IMG/VR virus record: IMGVR_UViG_3300033141_001655 | Location: 1 to 20,868 of that record | From: a virus | Direction: 5' to 3' (one strand) | Length of the DNA stretch: 20,868 nt | Notes under the pieces: generated by a model | Told to the model about the DNA's origin: nothing | The model's database searches: none | The model's input: the letters and a program-made list of their open reading frames with translations, nothing else | Shown here: piece after piece, positions 6,713 through 13,668 of the stretch | Layout of the letters: every line of letters starts with the position of its first letter | Numbering within the stretch: position 1 is the stretch's first letter | Translations under genes and position numbers: made by a program

Positions 6713-8679
6713 TGAAAAACAAAACACGATTTATTAAAGAAGAAGGTTTTGACACCACACAAGGTCGGGATACTTTCTTGGATTTGTCCAGACAGGCTCA
6801 AGCAGAATATACTCTTTGTTGGAAAAACCAGAAGCCCAAGAAAGATGAGTATGAAGTCCGTTTGAAGCTCTATAACAACCAGAAACGCGATAAGAAGGCC
6901 GTAGGAGATACTACAATGTTCACGATCCACCAGACAGTCCTTGCTTCTTTATATGTGGATCGGCTTGATGCTGAGTTCGGAGGTCAAGAAGATGGAGATG
7001 AGGATGTTGCCGACAACCTAAACGCTCTTGCTAGAAGCGACTATGACGATATGCAAAAGGATATGGTCGATTACGATTGGGATTGGGACACCTGTTTCTT
7101 TGGTTGGGGAATTATTGATCTTTATGAGTATATCAGAGAACCGGAAAAGAATGTCTTTTTACCTGCTCCTAGAGTTTTAGATCCGATTACATTCCTGAGA
7201 GATCCCGATGCGACTTCCGTGAACGGAGGTTTATTAAAACATGGGGCTGCAAAATTCTTTGGGTATCCGGTGAAGATGACAAAGAGTGAGATGCAGGATC
7301 ATCCCCATATTTTTAGTGATATAGATTTCAAAAATCTTAAATTCGGTTCCGGAACTCAATCTCTCCTTCAAAGTGCAGCCGAAGCAAGAGTTCAAGCACA
7401 GGGAAGGCAGAGTACCCTTAAAGATGAAGCTACAGCAAAACTAGGCGCTAATGCCAGTTACGAAATTACCGTATGGCATACTCATTATAAAATAGACGGC
7501 AAGGTTAAAAAGGTTAGATGCTGGCTGGCAAATGACAGAGCTAAGGTTATCGGGGTTCAAGTCCTCAAAGAAGATTACTGGAAAATTATAAAACGATCAC
7601 TTTATCCTCACTCCCACGATTGGGATGGAACATCAATTCCTGATCTGACAGAAGATAAGCAAAGAGCAAGAGCAGTCGCGGTAAATTTGGGACTAAGAGC
7701 GATGAAAGCGGATCTCTACCCCAATTATCTTTATGATTCAAACAAAATTACTAATCGAAAAGACCTCAAGTTTGGCTTCAATAAGTTCATTCCAGTAGAT
7801 GCAAAAGGCGAACCGATTACCGGTGCGATTATGCCAATGATTAAGTCCAGACCGAATATGCAGTTGCTAGACTTTATTTTTACTACTTTGGCTGTATCGG
7901 CAGAGCGCGCAACCGCAACCCCAGATATTCAACAAGGCGCGCAATCCGAAAAAGATAGACCACTTGGAGAAACAAATCTTATCGCTTCAAGAGTAGATAC
8001 AAGATATTCACTATCCGCAAAGATATTTGGTTGGAGTGAAAGAGATTTTTGGATGATGTGGTATTGGAGCCACAAAGAGAATTTTGCCGATGAGATTGAC
8101 GAGAAGGTATTAAGAATAGTTGGTGCTTTTGGCGCAAAGTGGCGACCTCTAGGAAAACAGGATATTACAACAGACAGGTTTGATCCAGATATAAAGATCG
8201 AAAGCAGAACTGTAAGTCGTGCCAAACAACTTGAGGAAAGGGGTTTGCTAACTGTCTATTTCGGCCTTGCTCTACAAGAACAAACCGCTAATAGAAGATG
8301 GGGACTTAAAAAGCTGGCAAGATTAAACGGCCTTGAAAAAGATGAAATTGACAGACTTTATCCTCCCACAATTGATGAGCGCATAGCAGAAAATCAGAAC
8401 GATTTACTGAGTGAAAATGAAACAGCACCCGTTTTGGCCGAAGATGACCACAATGTTCATTTAGAGATCCATTCTAAGGCCAAGGATACACCGGCAACGA
8501 GGGTTCATATAGAATCACACGAATTTGCGCTTACATTGAAAAAGGTCAAGCCAGAGTTGTTCCCAGAAGAACCAGAAGTGGCTGCTTTCCAGCCGCCTGG
8601 ATCTGAGAAAACATTACCAGTACCGGAGAAACAGGTAAAACCAGTATCGCCAAGTCAAACATCTGCACAACCAAGTTAA
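6712..8679 (+). CDS. Portal protein (P22-like family)
   Basis: This encodes 655 residues, typical of the long portals of short-tailed phages. The N-terminal wing contains an aromatic-acidic stretch (DYDWDWDTCFFGWGIIDLYEY) with the usual 'Tslf..ih..La.ly.d' type segment before it (TTMFTIHQTVLASLYVDRL). The middle has the conserved-looking ERATATPDIQQG and GETNL segments, and later PTIDERIAENQ and the DDHNVHLEIH segment near the C-terminal crown and barrel. The last 50 residues are Pro/Glu-rich and probably disordered. Twelve copies form the ring through which DNA enters and leaves the head. Upstream, AAGGGA (6702-6707) is a weak SD; the ATG shares a base with the previous stop. Family assignment is from recognition by eye. 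Confidence 0.85.
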   Translation: MKNKTRFIKEEGFDTTQGRDTFLDLSRQAQAEYTLCWKNQKPKKDEYEVRLKLYNNQKRDKKAVGDTTMFTIHQTVLASLYVDRLDAEFGGQEDGDEDVADNLNALARSDYDDMQKDMVDYDWDWDTCFFGWGIIDLYEYIREPEKNVFLPAPRVLDPITFLRDPDATSVNGGLLKHGAAKFFGYPVKMTKSEMQDHPHIFSDIDFKNLKFGSGTQSLLQSAAEARVQAQGRQSTLKDEATAKLGANASYEITVWHTHYKIDGKVKKVRCWLANDRAKVIGVQVLKEDYWKIIKRSLYPHSHDWDGTSIPDLTEDKQRARAVAVNLGLRAMKADLYPNYLYDSNKITNRKDLKFGFNKFIPVDAKGEPITGAIMPMIKSRPNMQLLDFIFTTLAVSAERATATPDIQQGAQSEKDRPLGETNLIASRVDTRYSLSAKIFGWSERDFWMMWYWSHKENFADEIDEKVLRIVGAFGAKWRPLGKQDITTDRFDPDIKIESRTVSRAKQLEERGLLTVYFGLALQEQTANRRWGLKKLARLNGLEKDEIDRLYPPTIDERIAENQNDLLSENETAPVLAEDDHNVHLEIHSKAKDTPATRVHIESHEFALTLKKVKPELFPEEPEVAAFQPPGSEKTLPVPEKQVKPVSPSQTSAQPS

Positions 8680-8680
8680 T

Positions 8681-9007
8681 ATGCCAAAGAATTTATTTGA
8701 TACAGACGAAAAAAAGGAACAGGCAATCTCAGCTTTTGGAAGCCTTTTAGAACATCCCGGATGGAAGCTCTTAGTGCAAGTATTGGATCAGGACATAGAA
8801 TCCCTGAGAAATGATTTGGAAACAATAAAAGACGATACTGAAACAAAAGAGCAGATTGATTTACAGAGATACAAATTATCCTTTTGCAAGGAGCATAGGG
8901 ATAAACCAGCAGAGATGATTAAAAAACTACGAAGTGGAGATGAGGCGGAAGTACCTAATCCAGATCCTTTTCCAACCAAAGAAAGTTTGGTTAAAGAAAG
9001 GGCTTGA
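8681..9007 (+). CDS. Small acidic helical protein between portal and scaffold
   Basis: This encodes 108 residues with a long predicted amphipathic helix or coiled coil (WKLLVQVLDQDIESLRNDLE, then KEQIDLQRYKLSFCKEHRDK) and a proline-rich acidic tail (EAEVPNPDPFPTKE). Similar proteins, with 'HPGWKLL...LD..I..L' and a 'K......R..P..mI..L' ending, occur next to portals in other phages, but their role is not known; a head-assembly factor is plausible. It starts one T after the portal stop (TAA-T-ATG). Its own TGA stop (9005-9007) is embedded in the TTGACA -35 box of the scaffold promoter. Confidence 0.65.
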   Translation: MPKNLFDTDEKKEQAISAFGSLLEHPGWKLLVQVLDQDIESLRNDLETIKDDTETKEQIDLQRYKLSFCKEHRDKPAEMIKKLRSGDEAEVPNPDPFPTKESLVKERA

Positions 9008-9032
9008 CAAGATTATTTATAAGACCTACTAT
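9004..9032 (+). promoter_or_regulatory. Promoter of the scaffold-like gene
   Basis: TTGACA at 9004-9009, 17 bases, then TACTAT at 9027-9032. The -35 contains the stop codon of the previous gene. The predicted start near 9039 leaves about 16 bases of leader, enough for the SD AAAGGA at 9042-9047, seven bases before the ATG. Confidence 0.65.
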
Positions 9033-9054
9033 TAAATAGCTAAAGGAAAAACCT

Positions 9055-9732
9055 ATGCCAGAGCCAGAAAACAACCCCCCAGAATTAGTTTTAGAAGAAG
9101 TAGTTGAAGTATCCCCTGAAGAACTTTCCGAAGATCAAACAACTTATCTCCGAGAAAATGTTGATGATTTAACAGACGAGCAAAAGGTAACATTCAAAGA
9201 AGTTCTTGAAGAAGAAGAAGAAGAAATAGATTTGGACAAGGTAAAGCCGGAAAGCCGTGTCCCCAAGAAGAAGAAACCTGCCGAACCTACCGAACCCGAA
9301 GATGATGATGACGAAACTGCTCCAGAGGATAAAGCAGTCATTGATAAGAGGGTTGATCAGAGAGTTAAGCCACTAGAGGAGAAAATAGATGCTCAAGCTA
9401 AACGCGCCCAAAAATTAGCGGATGAAGGAGAAGTTGATGCTTTCATAAGAGGCAAGCCGGAATTTGCAAAGTATCGCGGTGTAGCTCTTAAATATATGGG
9501 ACATTCAGCTTACTCTAATATTCCAGTTCATAATATTATGGCGATAGTCGCGAAAGAGGATTTGCAAAAAATGGGTGCAAAAAAAGAGAGAGATGCCAGA
9601 AAGAAAACTGATGATACAAAAAGTCCCGGCGGATCAGTTAGAAAACCGGGTGAAGGAAAAATAGATTGGAGCAAGGCAAGTAAAGAGGAAGTTGAAGCCC
9701 ACAGAGCCAAAGTTTTAGGACAACAGGGCTAG
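9055..9732 (+). CDS. Putative capsid scaffolding protein
   Basis: This encodes 225 residues. The first 100 are strongly acidic and low-complexity (EEEEEIDLDK, EPEDDDDETAPED) with one basic island (RVPKKKKP). The middle is helical (VIDKRVDQRVKPLEEKIDAQ) and the C terminus is basic (KKERDARKK) ending in WSKASKEEVEAHRAKVLG, a helix-turn-helix-like tail. Acidic helical proteins placed between portal and major capsid protein, with a basic C-terminal coat-binding tail, are typically scaffolding proteins, which guide prohead assembly and then leave. There is no protease domain. The promoter and SD in front give it an independent expression signal, as expected for a protein needed in high copy. The call is from composition and position. 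Confidence 0.75.
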   Translation: MPEPENNPPELVLEEVVEVSPEELSEDQTTYLRENVDDLTDEQKVTFKEVLEEEEEEIDLDKVKPESRVPKKKKPAEPTEPEDDDDETAPEDKAVIDKRVDQRVKPLEEKIDAQAKRAQKLADEGEVDAFIRGKPEFAKYRGVALKYMGHSAYSNIPVHNIMAIVAKEDLQKMGAKKERDARKKTDDTKSPGGSVRKPGEGKIDWSKASKEEVEAHRAKVLGQQG

Positions 9733-9734
9733 TA

Positions 9735-9764
9735 TTGACAAGATACTTTATAAGTTTATATAAT
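9735..9764 (+). promoter_or_regulatory. Promoter with leaderless start
   Basis: TTGACA at 9735-9740, 18 bases, then TATAAT at 9759-9764. Both hexamers are consensus. Five bases (aaatc) separate the -10 from the ATG at 9770, so the mRNA should begin at the start codon. Confidence 0.8.
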
Positions 9765-9769
9765 AAATC

Positions 9770-10432
9770 ATGGCCGCAAAACAAAAAGACAAAAAGAAAA
9801 AAGAAAAAAAGATAAAAGTAGAGAAGATAGGGGGTTCTAAAAAGGGATCTAAAGTAAAGGGATCTAAAGTAAAAAAGACTTCAACCAAAAAAGTAACTCT
9901 GGAATCACTCCGTAAAGAGGCAATTGTTCTTGGTATGCTCAAAAAAGATGTGAAGAAATTTGAGAGTAAAGAATTACTGCAATTAACAATCGATACTCTA
10001 AAAGCGGTTAAAGCTACTGTTTCAATTGAGGAAAAACTAGATCCAGTTGAGGAAAAAAAGGTAGAAAAGCGTTGGAGGGGTAAAGCCGCAAAACAAAAAG
10101 CATATTTCGATAGTCTTATTCCAGTTAGAATGTTGATTCCGTGTGTGGGAGAAGAAAAGCCCGGAGTTGTTGAAGAAAGACTGGTTGATGGAGTAATGCA
10201 AACAGTAGTTATTTCCGGTGCAGTTTGGAGCAAGAGCTTCAACGGATATAGGGTAACAATTCCAAAAGGTGTTTATGTCAATGTTCCGGGAGTAGATCCA
10301 GAAACAAATGAGATTGCCGGAGTAGCCGAAAATATCCAAGATGAATTTAGCCAAGTTCAAAAATCCAATCAACAATTTAGTATAGATAGAATTGATCCAA
10401 AAACCGGCAGACCTGTAAAAGATCAGTTGTAA
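9770..10432 (+). CDS. Basic-tailed protein preceding the major capsid protein
   Basis: This encodes 220 residues. Residues 1-45 are extremely Lys-rich (KQKDKKKKEKKIKVEK) and include a duplicated KGSKV pentapeptide. Residues 46-100 are helical (LESLRKEAIVLGMLKKDVKKF). About 118-190 form a beta-rich domain with FDSLIPVRMLIPCVG and 'FNGYRVTIPKGVYVNVPG', a pattern ('iNGyr..IkKGv.v.vPe.va') that I recall from small proteins next to N4-gp56-type capsid genes. It could be a minor capsid, DNA-contacting or head-completion protein; function is unproven. The basic tail might bind packaged DNA or the acidic scaffold. It has its own consensus promoter and no SD. Confidence 0.6.
   Translation: MAAKQKDKKKKEKKIKVEKIGGSKKGSKVKGSKVKKTSTKKVTLESLRKEAIVLGMLKKDVKKFESKELLQLTIDTLKAVKATVSIEEKLDPVEEKKVEKRWRGKAAKQKAYFDSLIPVRMLIPCVGEEKPGVVEERLVDGVMQTVVISGAVWSKSFNGYRVTIPKGVYVNVPGVDPETNEIAGVAENIQDEFSQVQKSNQQFSIDRIDPKTGRPVKDQL
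9841..9870 (+). repeat. Two exact tandem 15-bp repeats in the Lys-rich tail
   Basis: AAAGGGATCTAAAGT occurs twice head to tail (9841-9855 and 9856-9870), with a diverged part-copy just before it. The repeat is in frame and encodes KGSKV units, so copy-number change would lengthen the tail by five residues without breaking the frame. Confidence 0.8.
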
Positions 10433-10442
10433 AAATTGGTGC

Positions 10443-10472
10443 TTGACAGAAGATATCTAGCTGGTTGATAAT
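10443..10472 (+). promoter_or_regulatory. Promoter upstream of the capsid gene leader
   Basis: TTGACA at 10443-10448, 18 bases, GATAAT at 10467-10472. The predicted transcription start is near 10479. Only about 20 bases later the transcript would enter the terminator-like hairpin at 10498-10524. Confidence 0.65.
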
Positions 10473-10497
10473 ATTACTAAGTCGAGGAAAAAATCCA

Positions 10498-10524
10498 GAC
10501 GAGGCGAAAGCCCCGTCTTTTTTT
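10498..10524 (+). terminator. Intrinsic-terminator-like hairpin directly before the capsid gene
   Basis: Stem GACGAGGC (10498-10505) pairs with GCCCCGTC (10510-10517) with one A-C mismatch, around a GAAA tetraloop, and is followed by seven T residues (10518-10524). This is a good intrinsic-terminator shape. It lies downstream of the 10443 promoter and eight bases before the capsid ATG, so it may act as an attenuator, end the transcript of the preceding gene, or protect the 5' end of a processed mRNA. Confidence 0.75.
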
Positions 10525-10532
10525 ATTGAAAT

Positions 10533-11498
10533 ATGCCCGGACTAACTACAAGAACACAAATACCAGTAGAAGTTAATAACTTTTACGACAGATCCTTACT
10601 AGAAAGGGCGCTTCCCTTTTTAGTCCATAATAGTTATGCTCAAATTAGAGATATTCCTTCAAAATCTGGAACAAATGTTGTTAAATTCCGAAAATATGGT
10701 AGCTTAACAGCTACAACTACTGCTCTTTCCGAGGGTGTTACTCCAGCCGGCAATCAGCTTTCAGTAACAGATATTACAGCAACAGTCCTCCAATATGGTG
10801 ATTATGTAACCTTGACAGACAAGGTTTTGATGGAAACATACGATCCAATCTTAACCGAAACAGCCGATATTTTGGGAGAACAGGCTGGAGATTCACTTGA
10901 TCAGCTTTGCCGAAATGTTCAGATAGCCGGTGCTTCACAGCAGTTTGCTTCTACGGCAGTTTCAATAGCAACAGTTGGCGCGGCGATGAAGTTTGATAGG
11001 GCTGAAGCTAAAGAAGCAGTAAGAACCCTTAAAGGCAATAACGCAAAGCCAGTTACATCAATGGTTAATCCTTCAACCGGATATAACACAAGCCCGATCA
11101 ATAGGGCTTTCATAGGGATTGTTCACCCAGATACAACTTATGACTTAGATGATGCAACAGGTTGGATTCCAGTAGAAAAGTACGCAAATAAGAAAGATGT
11201 TATGCCCGGAGAGGTTGGATCACTTGCCGGAATCAGATTTATTGAATCTACAAATGCTTACACAGTTGCCGGAACTTTAGTAACCACAGTTTACGGAACA
11301 CTAATCTTCGGACAAAATGCTTATGCGCAAACCAGAATTTCAGGTGAGGCTCTTAAAAATATTGTTAAACCTCTTGGATCAGCAGGAACAGATGATCCTC
11401 TTGATCAAAGAACCACAAGCGGTTGGAAAGCGACTTATGTAGCCAAAGTCTTAGATGCAAACCTTATCATAGTTGTATATCACGCAGTTTCAAGCTAA
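10533..11498 (+). CDS. Major capsid protein, N4-gp56 family
   Basis: This encodes 321 residues of the HK97-fold coat protein. The N terminus and E-loop region show FYDRSLLERALPFLVH and ALSEGVTPAGNQLSVTDITA, then 'LQYGDYVTLTDKVLMET' and GEQAGDSLDQLCRNV, all characteristic of the N4-gp56 capsid family. Later segments FIGIVHPDTTYDL, and 'PGEVGSLAGIRFIEST' fit the P- and A-domain order. The length is normal, and no N-terminal delta domain for cleavage is obvious, consistent with a separate scaffold. The in-frame codon two before the ATG is TGA, so no upstream start is possible. There is no SD between the hairpin T-run and the ATG, odd for the virion's most abundant protein. Confidence 0.92.
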   Translation: MPGLTTRTQIPVEVNNFYDRSLLERALPFLVHNSYAQIRDIPSKSGTNVVKFRKYGSLTATTTALSEGVTPAGNQLSVTDITATVLQYGDYVTLTDKVLMETYDPILTETADILGEQAGDSLDQLCRNVQIAGASQQFASTAVSIATVGAAMKFDRAEAKEAVRTLKGNNAKPVTSMVNPSTGYNTSPINRAFIGIVHPDTTYDLDDATGWIPVEKYANKKDVMPGEVGSLAGIRFIESTNAYTVAGTLVTTVYGTLIFGQNAYAQTRISGEALKNIVKPLGSAGTDDPLDQRTTSGWKATYVAKVLDANLIIVVYHAVSS

Positions 11499-11508
11499 AT
11501 AAAATAAT

Positions 11509-12018
11509 ATGGAAGCACTAAAAAAGACAGAAGGATTCTCTCACCAAGCATTTATGGATATGTTTGATGAGTTGAATACAAATCTTAAATATCGGGCTTT
11601 AGTTGATCCCGGTATAGCCATTGGATCTAGTGATGCTAGTAAAATTAAAATTACCAATACTGTTAAATATCTACACAATGGTATTTTCAAGTCCAAATCA
11701 ACCGCCGAAACTGCTTTTACCGCTACGACCCATGATATTGAGGCTGATGCTGACGAAGTTCAGGAGGCTTGTTATCTTGTTTGTTTGAATGCGGCTGGGA
11801 CTGTTACAATCCACATGGGAGAGATTGCCAGTGGTTCTGGAAACGCTTTACTTCCTGAAATTCCCACAGGTTTAACTCCAATCGGTTATCTAAGATTGGC
11901 AGTTGAAGCAGGAAGCACAGACTTTGACGCAAGCTCAGATGATTTAAGCGATAGTCATTTAACTGACACTTATTACAGTTTTGGCTTCTTATCACCAAGA
12001 TTTGATGCGGCTCAGTAA
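11509..12018 (+). CDS. Beta-rich virion protein, likely capsid decoration
   Basis: This encodes 169 residues. After a short helical N terminus (FSHQAFMDMFDELNTNLKY) the protein is Thr/Ala/Ser-rich and beta-like (KIKITNTVKYLHNGIF, TAETAFTATTHDIEADADEV, YLVCLNAAGTVTIHMG) and ends with a 'P.GYLRLAVEAGSTDFDAS' segment seen in phage structural proteins. Its place directly after the capsid gene suggests a decoration protein or head fibre. It starts ten bases after the capsid stop in an A/T-only stretch without an SD; TAAAAT at 11500-11505 is only a weak -10 candidate, so I do not call a promoter. Confidence 0.65.
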   Translation: MEALKKTEGFSHQAFMDMFDELNTNLKYRALVDPGIAIGSSDASKIKITNTVKYLHNGIFKSKSTAETAFTATTHDIEADADEVQEACYLVCLNAAGTVTIHMGEIASGSGNALLPEIPTGLTPIGYLRLAVEAGSTDFDASSDDLSDSHLTDTYYSFGFLSPRFDAAQ

Positions 12019-12042
12019 GGCTAGGTTAAGAAAGGAAAAAAT

Positions 12043-12978
12043 ATGAAAGCACCCGGACTAAATCAAGAAACAGTACACGGAAACACAGGACTTGAAAAAT
12101 TCCTCGCTAGCTCTTTGGCTTATTCACAAAATCTTTCTATGGGATATATCAAAGGTGATAAGTGGTATGTTGATAAAGGTGTTGCTGGTAGCGGAGATGG
12201 TACTTCTTGGGAAAAAGCATTTAAGACCATTACAGAATCTATTGCAGTCGCAGGAGATGATGACAGAGTGATTGTAGCCCCCGGCCAATATGATGAAGAA
12301 CCAGCTACCCTCGCTATTACTCAAAATAATTTCAAACTTTTAGCACTTGAAACCGGGCCAAATAAAGCACTTACTAGAACTGAAATTAGGATGCACGGAG
12401 TTAGCGATACTGATGTTATTAGCGTTAATTCTCATAATGTAGAAATCGCTGGATTTAGAATAACTCCATATGACAGTACAACCTCTTGTGGTATCACAGT
12501 AGCAAGTGACGCTGAAACTTATGGTGTTTATATCCACGACAACTACTTCTATGCTCCAGCAGCAACCAACACAAGACCACTTGTGCTTGGAGATGGAGGT
12601 ACATACAATGCTGATTCTGCTGCTATTATCAACAATGAGTTCTGGAAAGGTGGCGGAGCTTCTATTTATCAGATAGAAATAGGGCAATCTAATAAATGTC
12701 TTATTGCTGGCAATACTTTCACTCAAATCGGTAGCGGACAATATTCATTGAAATTAAGCGACAATGGTGCTGAAAACAGCAAAATTCTTAATAATGTATG
12801 GTGGGCTGCGGAAAGTGGTGCAAAAGCAATTTGGACACCAGCCACTTTAGTTGCTGGAGATTACTGTATTGATGGCAACCACTTTGTTAATTACAGTTCT
12901 GCTGATGCAATCCTTGATCCAGCAGATGAGGCGGTTGGTTTGAACTACTACAACGAATCAGTTATTACAACAAACTAA
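12043..12978 (+). CDS. Right-handed parallel beta-helix protein
   Basis: This encodes 311 residues. From about residue 45 it has the pectate-lyase-like start 'WYVDKGVAGSGDGTSWEKAF' followed by KTITESIAVAGDDDRVIVAPGQY, and then turns rich in Asn, Gly and aliphatic residues (VEIAGFRIT, GVYIHDNYFYAP, AIINNEFWKGG, CLIAGNTFTQIG, SKILNNVWW), the ladder of a right-handed beta-helix. Such domains form phage tailspikes and glycan-degrading or glycan-binding adhesins. No catalytic residues can be assigned by eye. It lies only one gene after the capsid gene, so a capsid-surface adhesin is possible. The SD AAAGGA at 12031-12036 supports the start. No signal peptide. Confidence 0.75.
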   Translation: MKAPGLNQETVHGNTGLEKFLASSLAYSQNLSMGYIKGDKWYVDKGVAGSGDGTSWEKAFKTITESIAVAGDDDRVIVAPGQYDEEPATLAITQNNFKLLALETGPNKALTRTEIRMHGVSDTDVISVNSHNVEIAGFRITPYDSTTSCGITVASDAETYGVYIHDNYFYAPAATNTRPLVLGDGGTYNADSAAIINNEFWKGGGASIYQIEIGQSNKCLIAGNTFTQIGSGQYSLKLSDNGAENSKILNNVWWAAESGAKAIWTPATLVAGDYCIDGNHFVNYSSADAILDPADEAVGLNYYNESVITTN

Positions 12979-12979
12979 T

Positions 12980-13165
12980 ATGAACTATTGTAAAGAATGT
13001 GCCAGCGAATTTGAAGGAGAAGGTAATATTTGCTTGGCTTGTAAGGAATCAATAGAAAGAAGAAAGGTGGAAGCAAAGAAAGCAAAAGCCAGGAAAACTT
13101 CAAAAAAGAAAGCAAAAGCCAAGAAAGCTCCAAAGAAGAAAACTTCAAAAAAGAAAGGTAAATAA
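12980..13165 (+). CDS. Zinc-knuckle protein with histone-H1-like Lys/Ala tail
   Basis: This encodes 61 residues in two parts. Residues 4-21 form a Cys4 knuckle, C4-x2-C7 and C18-x2-C21, in an acidic setting (CKECASEFEGEGNICLACKE). From about 28 the protein is Lys/Ala/Ser/Pro-rich (KAKARKTSKKKAKAKKAPKK), closely resembling histone H1 and bacterial H1-like tails. It is likely to bind nucleic acid through the tail, with the knuckle as a protein or nucleic-acid docking site. An exact 20-base repeat (13093-13112 and 13138-13157, 45 bases apart) suggests the tail grew by in-frame duplication. It starts one T after the previous stop. Possible roles are DNA condensation in the head or host chromatin interference. 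Confidence 0.7.
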   Translation: MNYCKECASEFEGEGNICLACKESIERRKVEAKKAKARKTSKKKAKAKKAPKKKTSKKKGK

Positions 13166-13169
13166 CCCC

Positions 13170-13649
13170 ATGACTGTATTTGATGCCCTCATTGACCTAG
13201 ATGGCAACGGCAGACCTCTTTACGGATTACTTCCTTTTAGGGCAGTAAAAAGAATTACTTTCGCTGGTGGAACAACTCATGCCATTGGAGATCACGATGG
13301 AGATGGTGATCCTTTCGATATTTTCAAAGTTACCGGTGATGTTCAGGTAATGGTTATTGGTATTTGTAAAACTACTTTGGTTGGCGCGGCTACCCTAGAA
13401 GTTGGAGTAACTGATGCAACAGCTTCTATTCTTGCTCAAATTGCAGATGCAACGGACTTGGTAGAAAATGAACATTACAGCGATGCAACACCCACGCTTG
13501 CTGAAGGTAGAACTCCCCAAATTCACCCGATTGGTGGTGGGCTAGATATTATCGGAACAGTTGGTACGGCCAACATTACCGCCGGGGTGATTGACTTCTA
13601 CTGCTTCTGGCGACCTCTCTCAGACGATGGATTAGTTGAAGCCGCTTAA
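13170..13649 (+). CDS. Beta-rich virion structural protein
   Basis: This encodes 159 residues, Gly/Ala/Thr/Val-rich and acidic, with almost no Lys. Features include a possible Asp-rich turn 'DHDGDGDPFDIF' (about 42-53), which resembles a metal-binding loop, then strand-like segments (QVMVIGICKTT, AATLEVGVTDATASILAQI, ANITAGVIDFYCFWRPL). Proteins of this composition between capsid and connector genes are often decoration or head-tail junction components. I do not recognise a named family. AAAGG (13154-13158) lies 11 bases upstream of the ATG, a loosely spaced SD inside the preceding gene. The stop is followed at once by the promoter of the connector gene. Confidence 0.6.
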   Translation: MTVFDALIDLDGNGRPLYGLLPFRAVKRITFAGGTTHAIGDHDGDGDPFDIFKVTGDVQVMVIGICKTTLVGAATLEVGVTDATASILAQIADATDLVENEHYSDATPTLAEGRTPQIHPIGGGLDIIGTVGTANITAGVIDFYCFWRPLSDDGLVEAA

Positions 13650-13653
13650 TTAG

Positions 13654-13662
13654 TGTTATAAT
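13654..13662 (+). promoter_or_regulatory. Extended -10 promoter with leaderless start
   Basis: TG-T-TATAAT (hexamer 13657-13662), identical to the element before 1710, is followed by six bases (aatttt) and the ATG at 13669. A TTGAAG at 13636-13641 is only 15 bases upstream and is a poor -35. Confidence 0.7.
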
Positions 13663-13668
13663 AATTTT

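Noticed and set aside
9748-10242. Long open frame on the minus strand opposite the 9770 gene (164 codons)
   Set aside because: Its Ser/Phe/Leu-rich low-complexity product mirrors the Lys-rich + strand gene; no start signals and no other minus-strand gene support it.
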